Assembly (NCBI GenBank): GCA_003449495.1
Contig: DMHJ01000137.1
Span: 1 to 10,349, forward strand
DNA length: 10,349 nt
Origin: Clostridiales bacterium UBA8153
GTDB lineage: Bacteria > Bacillota > Sulfobacillia > UBA8153
Direction of reading: 5' to 3'
Under the pieces are notes generated by a model. The model was not told the DNA's origin. It worked only from the letters and a program-made list of their open reading frames with translations, and searched no databases. Positions 1 through 7,093 of this stretch are shown here, piece after piece; positions within the stretch are counted from its first letter, which is position 1, and each line of letters opens with the position of its first letter. The position numbers and the translations under genes are program-made.

Positions 1-14
1 CTGGCGTTGATGGG

Positions 15-221
15 ATGGTAGAGGACCGGACCTGCCCGCAGTGCGGCTATCGGGGGCAGCCGGCGGGACCTGCCCGCTGCCCCCGTTGTCACTGCGCCTA
101 TCCCCAGGGGTGCGGTGGCAGCTGCCGCCACTGCCCGCAGGCTAGCGCGGCGTCTGTCCCATCACCCACTCGCTTCCGTCGGTCCAGACTTCCCGTTTCC
201 AGATGGGCGCGGTCTCCTTGA
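15..221 (+). CDS. Small Cys-rich zinc-ribbon-like protein (uncertain)
   Basis: A 68-residue frame whose first 42 residues look like a real small metal-binding protein. They contain a CPQC pair (C7, C10), a CPRCHC run (C22, C25, C27), then CGGSC and RHC (C33, C37, C40). Paired CxxC knuckles with Gly and Pro between them are typical of zinc ribbons. The last 26 residues lie inside the 3' end of the convergent moaD-moaE gene, are Arg/Ser/Pro-rich and look like shadow translation, so the true end may be near 141 and the real stop may have been lost. The ATG overlaps the TAG (19-21) of another + frame that enters from the left edge, which would fit translational coupling to an upstream gene. There is no strong ribosome binding site. 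The function is not recognised; closeness to a molybdopterin gene is only context. Confidence 0.42.
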   Translation: MVEDRTCPQCGYRGQPAGPARCPRCHCAYPQGCGGSCRHCPQASAASVPSPTRFRRSRLPVSRWARSP

Positions 222-807
222 TCCTGTCGATGACGTAGGCGGCCGCCTCCAGCCCGGCCCGGCGGTGAGGCGAAGCCACGCTGATGACTACGGAAGCCTC
301 CCCCACTTCCAGCCGGCCGGTGCGGTGGGCCACCGCTACCTCCACCCCTGCCCAGCGCTCCTCGGCCTCCCGTCGCACCGCCTCCAGCCGCTCCAGCGCC
401 ATCTCGGAGTAGGCCTCGTATTCCAGGTACCGGGTCTGCCGGCCGGCCGTGACACCGCGCACCACTCCCTGGAAGGTAACGAGGGCTCCGGCCCGCTCCG
501 AGGCCACCGCTTCCTCCACCCGGCGGGCATCCAGCGGTTCACCGGTGAGCCACACCCGGCTCCCGCCTCCGCTTACCGGCGGGATCAGGGCCACTTCATC
601 GCCTTCCACCAGCACCGTGCCGTCGCCGGAGTAGGCCCGGTTTATGGCCAAGACCGAGCCGGCGGCCAGCCGGCCCAAGGCCGGGTATAACCGTGCCAGC
701 TCAGCTTTCAAGGCGTGACCGGTGCTGCCGGCCGGCAGCTCCAGCCGCAGCTCCCTCACGCAGGCCGCGTCGGCCAACGAGGCAAACAGCTTCACCTTTA
801 CCAGCAT
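142..807 (-). CDS. moaDE: MoaD-MoaE fusion, molybdopterin synthase
   Basis: Molybdopterin synthase puts two sulfurs into cyclic pyranopterin monophosphate to make molybdopterin, in the cytoplasm. It is normally a heterotetramer of small MoaD (sulfur carrier with a C-terminal Gly-Gly) and large MoaE. Here both are in one 221-residue chain. Residues 1-82 are the ubiquitin-like MoaD fold (LVKVKLFASLAD, ending ALIPPVSGGG at 73-82). Residues 83-221 are MoaE, with a GVVRG loop (R117), the HR pair H181-R182, and the lysines K197 and K204 of IKETAPIWKRE, which match the known active-site lysines; WTDGSEW follows. The carrier Gly-Gly is internal, so activity should need cleavage after the glycines, as reported for MoaX of Mycobacterium tuberculosis. 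The ATG has AAGGAGG 11 bases upstream, overlapping the stop of the dipeptidase gene (TGAAGGAGG), so the two genes are very likely co-transcribed. Confidence 0.93.
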   Translation of the reverse strand: MLVKVKLFASLADAACVRELRLELPAGSTGHALKAELARLYPALGRLAAGSVLAINRAYSGDGTVLVEGDEVALIPPVSGGGSRVWLTGEPLDARRVEEAVASERAGALVTFQGVVRGVTAGRQTRYLEYEAYSEMALERLEAVRREAEERWAGVEVAVAHRTGRLEVGEASVVISVASPHRRAGLEAAAYVIDRIKETAPIWKREVWTDGSEWVMGQTPR

Positions 808-824
808 GGGGACGATCGCCTCCT

Positions 825-1814
825 TCAGCCCACTACCGCTTGAATGACCCGGAGGAAGTTCCCGCCCAGTACTTTAAGGACCTGCTCACCGGTATATCCG
901 CGCTGCACCAGCTCCTCGGTGATGAGGGGGAACTGGGAGACATCATCCATCACGCCTGACTGCCCTGAAGAGACGCCATAGCCGTCAAAGTCCGAGCCCA
1001 GGCCGACGCAGTCGATGCCCCCCACCGCGGCCAGGTGGTCGATGTGGTCGACCAGGCCCCGCAGTGAAGCTTTGCCCTGGCTTTCCACAAAGTGCGGGGC
1101 GAACACCACGCCGATCACCCCACCCAGCTTGCCCAGGGCCCGGACTTGGTCGTCGGTTAGGTTCCTACGATGGTCGGCCAACGCCCGGGCGTTGGAGTGC
1201 GAGGCGATGGGAGGAGCGGCGGCGTGCTCCACTACGCTCCAAAATGAAGCTTCGGACAGGTGAGACACGTCCACCAGCATCCCCAGACGGTTCATCTCCT
1301 GCACCACGGCCTTGCCGAACTGGGAGAGCCCGCCCTTGGCTCCTTGCTCGCCCACCCCATCGGCGATATCGTTGCGCTCATTCCAGGTAAGGCCCATGGC
1401 CCTGACTCCCAGGCGGTAGAACATGCGCAAAAGGGCGAGATCGCCTTCAACGGCCTCGCCTCCCTCGATGCTCAACAGCGCCGCTACCTTGCCTTGGCGT
1501 TTGGCATCATAGATGTCCTGTACCGACTTGGCCGGCACCAGATCGCCGGCCAGGGCCAACTGGCGGTAAAACTCATCCAGAAGCTGCAGTGTGCGCCGGG
1601 CGGCGCGAGCGGGCTTGAACTGGGGCTCGATGTACATGGCGAAAAACTGGCAGGTCACGCCCCCTTCCCGCAGCCGGGGCAGGTCCACATGGCCCTGCTG
1701 CGATCTTTGCGCAAGATCCCGCCTGCTGGATAGGGTGTTCAGCAACGTATCGCAGTGGCCGTCAATGACAATGGCCCGCTGGTGCAACTCGCGGGGTGGC
1801 AGGGTAAGGTCCAT
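825..1814 (-). CDS. Membrane dipeptidase family (peptidase M19)
   Basis: A zinc dipeptidase of the renal dipeptidase family, hydrolysing dipeptides (often including a D-residue at the C-terminal side) with a binuclear metal centre in a TIM barrel. From the ATG at 1814 the protein is 329 residues, normal for bacterial members. The metal ligands are visible: H20 and D22 in DGHCDTL, E118 in SIEGGE, H185 in VDVSHLSE and H206 in ASHSNAR. The HRRNLTDDQ stretch (215-223) and GLGSDFDG (D275) are also family hallmarks. There is no signal peptide or membrane segment, so it is likely cytoplasmic. A GTG at 1844 would add ten residues, but AGAGGAG seven bases before the 1814 ATG decides for the shorter form. 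It sits 128 bases after the SDR gene and 17 bases before moaDE, on the same strand. The physiological substrate cannot be read from sequence. Confidence 0.94.
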   Translation of the reverse strand: MDLTLPPRELHQRAIVIDGHCDTLLNTLSSRRDLAQRSQQGHVDLPRLREGGVTCQFFAMYIEPQFKPARAARRTLQLLDEFYRQLALAGDLVPAKSVQDIYDAKRQGKVAALLSIEGGEAVEGDLALLRMFYRLGVRAMGLTWNERNDIADGVGEQGAKGGLSQFGKAVVQEMNRLGMLVDVSHLSEASFWSVVEHAAAPPIASHSNARALADHRRNLTDDQVRALGKLGGVIGVVFAPHFVESQGKASLRGLVDHIDHLAAVGGIDCVGLGSDFDGYGVSSGQSGVMDDVSQFPLITEELVQRGYTGEQVLKVLGGNFLRVIQAVVG

Positions 1815-1942
1815 GGTAACGCTCCTCTCGGGAACTTCTCGCACCTCATTCTACCTGCCCGGGTCGCGCTCCTTCCCGGGCGGTCCACGGCGACCTGCGG
1901 CGGCACCGGTTGCGACTCCGCGACCGGTGGAGCGCCGGGCGG

Positions 1943-3010
1943 CTACGGCCCCACCCGGCCGCCCCGGGTCGCCGGTGTTGCCACCGGGCGGCGGGTCTTG
2001 ACCATCCCGCCGTCCCGGAACCAGGCCAGGGCAGCGGCGATGGCCTCACGCACCGGGCGGGCCCGGTAGTCCAGTTCCCGGTGAGCCCTCGCGCAGCTGA
2101 TGTGGGAGTTGCTGCTCAGGGTGTACACGGTGTCCCTGGTCAAGAGGGGCGGCAAGCCGGTGAGCCGGCCGTGCGCGCTGAAAGCTGCGGCCGCCGGGTA
2201 AGCGCACCAGGATGGCACCTTCAACCGGGGGGCGGCCAGCCCGGTAAGCTCCTCCAAACAGGCAAGAAACTCCCGCACCGTCAGGCGCTGCCCGGACAGA
2301 ATGTACGCGCAACCCGCCCGCCCGCGGCTGGATGCCGTTACCATCCCCGCGGTCACATCCCGCACATCCACAAAGTCGTAAGCCCCGTCCACATAGGCCC
2401 GCAAGCTGCCGCGGGCATAATCTAAGATCAGCCGTCCCAGGGGGGAAGGCCGGTAATCATGGGGGCCGATGGTACCGGTAGGGCAGACCACCACTACGTC
2501 CAGGCCCCGCCGCGCCACGTCCAACACCTCCAGGGTGCCCCGGGCCTTGGACCTACCGTAGGCGGTGCCAATGGCCCCGGGGTCGAACGGTTGCTCTTCA
2601 TCAATCACAGTACCGGGGAGTGGCTCGGCCAGGGCGTGGATGGAACTGGTATGCACCATCCGCCTGACGCCGCCGGCCAGGCAAGCCTCGGCCACGCGAC
2701 GGGCACCGCGCACGTTGATGTCCTCAAGCAGCCGGGAGTTTCCCGGGGTGATGGTGACCAGCGAAGCCAGGTGAAAGACCACATCGACCCCGGCGCACAG
2801 CCCGGCCAGCGCCCCCTCATCCCGCACGTCCCCCCGGTGAATGGCTACGGGCAGCCCCGTCAGGGGGTACAGGTCGTCGCCGGGCATGACCAGGCACCTG
2901 ACCCTCCATCCCTTCGTCGTGAGGCTCCTTACCAAGTTGTTTCCGATGTGACCGGTGGCGCCGGTGACGGCGGCCAGGCCGCCGGCTTCCGCCACTCCCA
3001 GGTGTGCCAA
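1943..3010 (-). CDS. NAD(P)-dependent epimerase/reductase, extended SDR family
   Basis: A 355-residue extended short-chain dehydrogenase/reductase acting on a nucleotide sugar or a flavonol/sterol-like ketone. The substrate is not predictable. The Rossmann motif TGATGHIG (16-23) gives G17, G20 and G23. FHLAS (79-83) is the conserved strand 4 segment, TSS (121-123) supplies the catalytic Ser, and YGRSK (151-155) is the YxxxK pair. PTGTIGP (177-183) and DFVDVRDVTAG (212-222) are typical of the dihydroflavonol-reductase-like / HpnA-like branch. The start is placed at a TTG at 3010 because AGGAGG lies seven bases before it and the protein then begins just ahead of the dinucleotide fold. The longer open frame to 3223 would overlap the prs gene and has no such site. 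It lies 116 bases after prs on the same strand. The Arg/Pro/Gly-rich tail after residue 335 has no recognised role. Confidence 0.9.
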   Translation of the reverse strand: MAHLGVAEAGGLAAVTGATGHIGNNLVRSLTTKGWRVRCLVMPGDDLYPLTGLPVAIHRGDVRDEGALAGLCAGVDVVFHLASLVTITPGNSRLLEDINVRGARRVAEACLAGGVRRMVHTSSIHALAEPLPGTVIDEEQPFDPGAIGTAYGRSKARGTLEVLDVARRGLDVVVVCPTGTIGPHDYRPSPLGRLILDYARGSLRAYVDGAYDFVDVRDVTAGMVTASSRGRAGCAYILSGQRLTVREFLACLEELTGLAAPRLKVPSWCAYPAAAAFSAHGRLTGLPPLLTRDTVYTLSSNSHISCARAHRELDYRARPVREAIAAALAWFRDGGMVKTRRPVATPATRGGRVGP

Positions 3011-3126
3011 GAGAGTCTCCCTCCTGCCCGGACCGCATCGCCTACCCCGCCCTAGCGGCGCGCCTCCGGATTCGGCAGCTGCTGTCATGACCACCGGCAA
3101 TGGGCGGGGGAGCCATGGCTGGGTCG

Positions 3127-4050
3127 CTAGAAGAACAGCGCGCTTACGGATTGGCCTTCCTGGATGCGCTTGATGCATTCGGCCAGCAGCGGCGCGATGG
3201 AGAGTACCACCAGGCCCGGCCAACGCTTCTCCGGGGGGACCGGCACGGTGTCCGTCACCACCAGCTCCTGGAGGGGTGCCCGGGAGAGGTACCCGGGGGC
3301 GGCGCCGGAAAGCACCCCGTGGGTGCAGGCGCCGAAAACCTCCGTGGCCCCGTTGGCCAGCAGTACCTCGGCGGCCCTCACGAAGGTTGAGCCCTGATCG
3401 ATCTCCTCATCGAACAGTATGGCCGGCTTATCCCGCACCTCGCCGATGACGGTGGTAGCCCTCACTTCCGACCCCAGCCGGCGCTTGTCGATGAAGGCGA
3501 TGGGTGCGCCGATTTTCTCGGAAAAGCGCTGGGCCCTCTTCACCGCTCCGGGATCGGGGGCGACGATCACCGGGTCCACCAGCCCCTTTTCCTGGAAATA
3601 GCGGGCAAACACCGGCTGGGCGGTGAGATGGTCGGCGGGAATGGTGAAGAAACCCTGGACCTGGTCGGCGGTAAGGTCCACGGTTACGATACGGTTCACA
3701 CCGGCGGTAACCAGAAGATCCGCGACCAGCCTGGCGGTGATGGGCACCCGGGGCTGGTCCTTCTTGTCCGAGCGGACATAGGGGTAGTATGGGAGGACGG
3801 CGGTGATGCTCCTGGCCGAAGCCCGGCGCAGCGCGTCCATGACCAGCAGTAGTTCCACCAGCGCCTCGTCCACCGGCGGCGCCGAGGTCTGCACCACGTA
3901 GACGTCGACATTCCTCACATTCTCCTGGATCTGCACGAAGGTGTTGTCGTTGGGAAACTTGAAGATGTCGGCCTGGCCGGGCGGGATACCCAGACAACGG
4001 CAGATGTCCTGGGTCAGCTCCTTCGTGGGTCGTCCTCCAAAGATCTTCAC
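3127..4050 (-). CDS. prs: Divergent ribose-phosphate pyrophosphokinase (PRPP synthetase)
   Basis: Transfers pyrophosphate from ATP to ribose 5-phosphate to give PRPP for nucleotide, His and Trp synthesis. From the GTG at 4050 the protein is 307 residues (family about 310-320), beginning KIFGG like canonical Prs. GGGGGTGA, one mismatch from the ideal Shine-Dalgarno, stands five bases before this GTG; a GTG at 4059 and ATGs at 4095 and 4116 have poorer sites. Clear family blocks are IQENVR, VMDALRRASA, ITARLVADLL, VQGFFTIPADHLTAQP, FIDKRR (catalytic-loop Lys at 189), and THGVLSG. Several substrate positions differ from the textbook enzyme: FSDGE reads FPNDN (32-36), YARQDRK reads YVRSDKK (91-97), the His of DLHADQ is Thr (T127), and DDMIDTGGT reads DEEIDQGST (214-222). 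It looks like a known divergent subgroup rather than a dead gene, since the frame is intact. It is first in the leftward cluster. Confidence 0.9.
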   Translation of the reverse strand: MKIFGGRPTKELTQDICRCLGIPPGQADIFKFPNDNTFVQIQENVRNVDVYVVQTSAPPVDEALVELLLVMDALRRASARSITAVLPYYPYVRSDKKDQPRVPITARLVADLLVTAGVNRIVTVDLTADQVQGFFTIPADHLTAQPVFARYFQEKGLVDPVIVAPDPGAVKRAQRFSEKIGAPIAFIDKRRLGSEVRATTVIGEVRDKPAILFDEEIDQGSTFVRAAEVLLANGATEVFGACTHGVLSGAAPGYLSRAPLQELVVTDTVPVPPEKRWPGLVVLSIAPLLAECIKRIQEGQSVSALFF

Positions 4051-4376
4051 GTTGCTCACCCCCGGCCGGGAGGATTCTGGCGCCCAACCGCGCATTCCTG
4101 CCGGGCGACATCGCATCGTCGGGCCCTGTAAGCCATAGCCGGTGCCCTGCCCGGCCGGGATTCGGCCCGGACCAGCGGCAGGCCGCCAGCGCGCACCCGG
4201 GCCGGCACCGGGCGAGGGCCCGGGACATGAGGCCCGGCCGACTGCCGCGAAGAGGTATAGATGGCTAGCGTAGCGAATACCGGGGGCACAGGTAGCGCAA
4301 GATTATCCAGACGCTGTGCCACCGGTTTGGGAGCCAACGCCACCTGTACACTGCCAGCAGGAGCGAGAGTAGCCAT
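4051..4376. other. Divergent spacer between prs and the flavin oxygenase gene, GC-rich hairpins
   Basis: No convincing gene. Both strands have open frames, but their translations are low-complexity Arg/Ala/Pro and match nothing. Since the flanking genes point away from each other, promoters for both should lie here, yet I see no good -35/-10 pair on either strand. The strongest structure is a perfect 8-bp inverted repeat, CCCGGGCC at 4196-4203 and GGCCCGGG at 4217-4224, with a 13-base loop; a second near-palindromic CCGGCC/GGCCCGG pair sits at about 4161-4180. If transcribed leftward, these would form a structured leader about 110-180 bases upstream of the prs start. The ribosome site for the rightward gene is at its right end (AGGAG 4359-4363, GAGAG 4365-4369). 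Confidence 0.5.
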
Positions 4377-5345
4377 ATGCAGCTTCCATCACTGCAGATC
4401 GGGAAAAAGCGTGCCAAGACGTGCATCATCCAGGGCGGCATGTCCATTTGCATCGCCCTCGCCCCCCTGGCGGCCGCCGTAGCCCGGGAAGGCGGCGTGG
4501 GCACCATCGGCGGCATGGGCATCAACCCCGACGATTTGCGCACTCACATACGGACGGCCAGGCAGCTGGGTACCGGCATCATGGGGGTCAACCTCATGTA
4601 CGTCGGCGCCCTGTTTGACCAGCTGCTCGAGGTGTGCATCGAGGAAGGACCCGACTACGTCGCCATCGGGGCCGGGTTCGCCCGGGGACCCTTTGCCAGG
4701 CTCCAGGAGCACCACATCCCGGCCTTTGCCATCATCAGCTCGCCCAAGGCCGCGCGCATCGCCAGCCGGACCCCCGGGATCTCCGGGGTGGTGATAGAGA
4801 GCGGAGAAGCCGGCGGCCACCTGGGCCCGAAGGACCCCCATGTGTCTACGTGGGAGCTGTTCCCGGAGGTCTATGGGGAGTTACGTGAGTGTGGGTTCGA
4901 GGGTCCCGCCATCGCCGCGGGCGGGATCATCGACGCCGATGACGTACGCCGGGCCCTGGCCATGGGCGCCGACGGGGTGCAGCTGGGCACCCGCTTCGCC
5001 ATGTCGGTGGAGTCGTCTGCCTCTTGGGCCATGAAGGAGGCCTGGCTACGGGCCACCGGCAGCCAAGTCGAGTGGTGGAGCCCCACCGGGTACGCTTCCC
5101 GGGCCATCGTGCCCCACACCGATGAAAGGCTGCCGCGGCTGGACGGGGTGAACTTGCGCTGCCGCAACTGCCTGAAGGTGTGTTCCCACCGCGATGATCC
5201 GTCTCGCAGCCACTGCATCCGCCAGGCGCTCATCAACTCCCAGCAAGGCTCCGTCGGGGACGGGCTGGTGTTTTCAGGGGCCCGGGTGGGTGACATCAAG
5301 GACATCCTGCCGGTTAGGGAGATATTCCAGCAGCTCACCTGCTAA
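4377..5345 (+). CDS. Nitronate monooxygenase / FabK-like FMN oxidoreductase with C-terminal Cys cluster
   Basis: A 322-residue TIM-barrel flavoprotein of the nitronate monooxygenase (2-nitropropane dioxygenase) / FabK group. Members oxidise alkyl nitronates or act as NAD(P)H-dependent flavin reductases. Seen in order: the N-terminal IIQGGMS (17-23) of the FMN barrel, VGTIGGMG, GVNLM (70-74), then ESGEAGGHLG (141-150), which corresponds to the family's EAGGH motif near the flavin. AAGGIIDADD (180-189) and GADGVQLGTRF (197-207) form the FMN phosphate site. After the barrel are four cysteines, C262, C265, C269 and C280 (CRNCLKVC, then ten residues, then C), which could hold a metal or Fe-S cluster. 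I recall similar clusters in clostridial members. It is divergent from prs. The ATG has GAGAG seven bases upstream and AGGAG thirteen bases upstream. The substrate is unknown and the frame is intact. Confidence 0.88.
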   Translation: MQLPSLQIGKKRAKTCIIQGGMSICIALAPLAAAVAREGGVGTIGGMGINPDDLRTHIRTARQLGTGIMGVNLMYVGALFDQLLEVCIEEGPDYVAIGAGFARGPFARLQEHHIPAFAIISSPKAARIASRTPGISGVVIESGEAGGHLGPKDPHVSTWELFPEVYGELRECGFEGPAIAAGGIIDADDVRRALAMGADGVQLGTRFAMSVESSASWAMKEAWLRATGSQVEWWSPTGYASRAIVPHTDERLPRLDGVNLRCRNCLKVCSHRDDPSRSHCIRQALINSQQGSVGDGLVFSGARVGDIKDILPVREIFQQLTC

Positions 5346-5459
5346 CTTGGAACCTTTCCCTATAAAGGAAATGCGGGATGCCATCGGCAGCAATGCCATG
5401 CTGTAGCTCGTGCGGGCGAGCGTCTCAAGGAACATTGGTCGCCGGGTGGGTTCCGGCTT

Positions 5460-5500
5460 CCGGACCTGGGAGAGGGCTCTTCTCCCAGGTCCGGCTCTTT
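5460..5500 (+). terminator. Probable intrinsic terminator after the flavin oxygenase gene
   Basis: A perfect 14-bp stem, CCGGACCTGGGAGA (5460-5473) pairing with TCTCCCAGGTCCGG (5481-5494), closes a 7-base loop and is followed by CTCTTT (5495-5500). It lies 115 bases after the stop of the + strand gene ending at 5345. The pyrimidine tail is short and interrupted, so this is a strong hairpin with a modest U-tract. There is no T-run on the opposite strand, so it should act on rightward transcription. Confidence 0.72.
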
Positions 5501-5563
5501 CCCCCGCTGGCCGTCGACGGGATGCCGGTCAGGTGATACTCCCCACCGCTGCCTGGGCAGCCT

Positions 5564-6930
5564 ATGGACGAGGTGGCGATTACGGATCAGACGGAGTCCG
5601 GGGAATCGCGGTGGCGGCGGGCTTGGCTGCGCAGGACTTATCCACTGTTTCGGGGTTGGGTGCTGTCGGCCTTCTTCGCCTCCGGCTCCCGGCGGCTTCA
5701 CCAGCTGGACCGGCGCGTGGGTACCCGTTTCGACCCGGTGGTCAACCGGCCGGCGACCGGCCGCACCCGGTTCGTGGAGAGTGCACAAACCCGGTGGAGG
5801 AGCCTGCTCCGCATCGGCCCGGGCTTGGCCAAGGCCGGAGCCCGGCTTGGGCGCTATGCCCGGGACATTTCTAAGCTGGGCAGGTCTGCCGTAAGTCGCC
5901 TGCCTGACCGCTGGCGACCCTGGCCCCCGAGCAAGACCGCCGACTGGCTGGCTGCCGGCCTAGCCGTCCTCTTGCTGGCCCTGGCCGTTCCGGGGGGCCC
6001 GCAACCGTTGCCGCCGCCCCGGCCCGTGCGCCGGCCGCTGGAAGTCTTCGGATACTTCGAGAATGGGGGCGGCGGCATGTTCGTTCCCTCCTTGCCCGCA
6101 CTCAGGCGCCAGCAACATCTCGTCGATACCGTCGCCCCTTTCTGGTATTCGGTCAACGGGGACGGAACGATAGTCCATCCCCCTGGTCCATAACGTGGTG
6201 GTGCCGGGGGCCGCCAATGGCCGCCTGATCGCCGCAGACCAGGCGCGCGCCAAAACTGTAGCCAAGCTGGTGGCCTTGGCCGAAGCACGTGGGTATCACG
6301 GTCTCAACGTGTATTTTGCGTGGCTGGGGCCAAAGGCGCGGGCCAACTACACGGCCTTTATCGCTGAACTGGGCAGGGAGAACTGGCTGCCCGCAGCCGG
6401 CTACTGGCCGTTTCCGTCTATCCGCGGGAAGGTAGCCAGGAGAAGGTCCACGGCCATTTCGATTACGCCGCCTTGGTCCAGCACGCCAGCTACTTGATCC
6501 TCATGGCCTACGACTCCCACTGGGAAGGGACCGAGGCGGGCCCCACGGCCCCGCTACCCTGGGTTGAAGAGAACATCGCCTTGGCCCTCCGGGATATACC
6601 TGCCGACCGGCTGGTCTTGGCCACGGGACTCTTCGGGTACGACTGGACAGTACCGGCCCGGGCCGGAGTGACCCAGTACCTGCCCGCCCAGGACCTGGCG
6701 GCCCGCGCCCGCCGGCTGAGAGCAACCGTCGGGCGGCGGTTGGGCCGGCCCTTCTTCAGGTATCGCCGGCGCAATCTCCAGCAGGAAGTCTGGTTCGAGG
6801 ATGTGGAAAGCTTCGCCGAAAAGCTGGCCTGGCCCGCCGGTACCGGCTCCGGGGCATCGCCCTCTGGCGCCTGGGCTCTGAAGAACCCGGATGCTGGGAC
6901 CTGATCCAGCGGGAGCTGGGTCCCGGTTAG
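5564..6930 (+). pseudogene. Degenerate membrane-anchored GH18 glycosidase (spore-germination/cortex-lytic type)
   Basis: Remains of a glycoside hydrolase family 18 protein of the kind found in Firmicutes spores (YaaH/SleL-like). The first frame (5564 to about 6175) gives a basic Arg-rich segment, one hydrophobic helix (residues 128-142), a Pro linker, and the GH18 start EVFGYFENGG and TVAPFWYSVNGDG. The frame then changes to one reading PLVHN and continuing GRLIAADQARAK, GYHGLNVYFAWLGP and NYTAFIAELGRE (to about 6380). A third frame gives LLAVSVYPREG, FDYAALVQHASYLILMAYD, PLPWVE and GYDW (to about 6825). A fourth gives LARRYRLRGIALWRLGSEEP and the TAG at 6928-6930. The second break looks like a 2-base GA gain at 6379-6382 and the third like loss of one G at 6826-6828. 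The catalytic DGxNxDFE motif reads HGLNVYFA, so all three acidic residues are lost. No clear ribosome site precedes the ATG. Confidence 0.85.
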
Positions 6931-7012
6931 ACCCGTGACGCCCAAGGGCCGCAGGCACAGCCGGCCTCTGGCAGTTAGACTTTGATCGGCAAGTGGACAG
7001 GTGCGACTACGT

Positions 7013-7053
7013 GCTCCGGCGGGCACGGGTGGCCGGAGCGGGCCGGCGGCCCG
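7013..7053. terminator. GC-rich hairpins between convergent genes
   Basis: GCTCCGGC (7013-7020) pairs perfectly with GCCGGAGC (7032-7039) around an 11-base loop. It overlaps the start of a second 6-bp hairpin, CGGGCC (7039-7044) with GGCCCG (7048-7053). They sit in the 163-base gap between the end of the GH18 relic (+) and the end of the unknown protein gene (-), where a two-way terminator would be expected. Neither side has a T-run, so termination activity is only a guess from position. Nothing else is visible in this gap. Confidence 0.3.
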
Positions 7054-7093
7054 GCCTCAGAACGCAGGTCACTTGGCGCGCAAGCCCGAGGGC

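Noticed and set aside
1..21. 3' end of an upstream + strand gene (last six codons and TAG)
   Set aside because: Only six residues (LALMGW) are visible, too few to support a gene call.
3011..3223. N-terminal extension of the SDR gene by 71 residues
   Set aside because: It overlaps prs, is Arg/Gly/Pro-rich, and the TTG at 3010 has a well-placed AGGAGG.
4056..4482. Open frames on both strands in the prs / flavin oxygenase spacer
   Set aside because: No family resemblance, no ribosome site, and they overlap the start regions of the real genes in other frames.
5410..5874. A 154-codon + strand frame overlapping the GH18 relic
   Set aside because: It crosses the terminator hairpin and lies out of frame with the GH18 homology; the translation is Ala/Gly/Arg-rich shadow.
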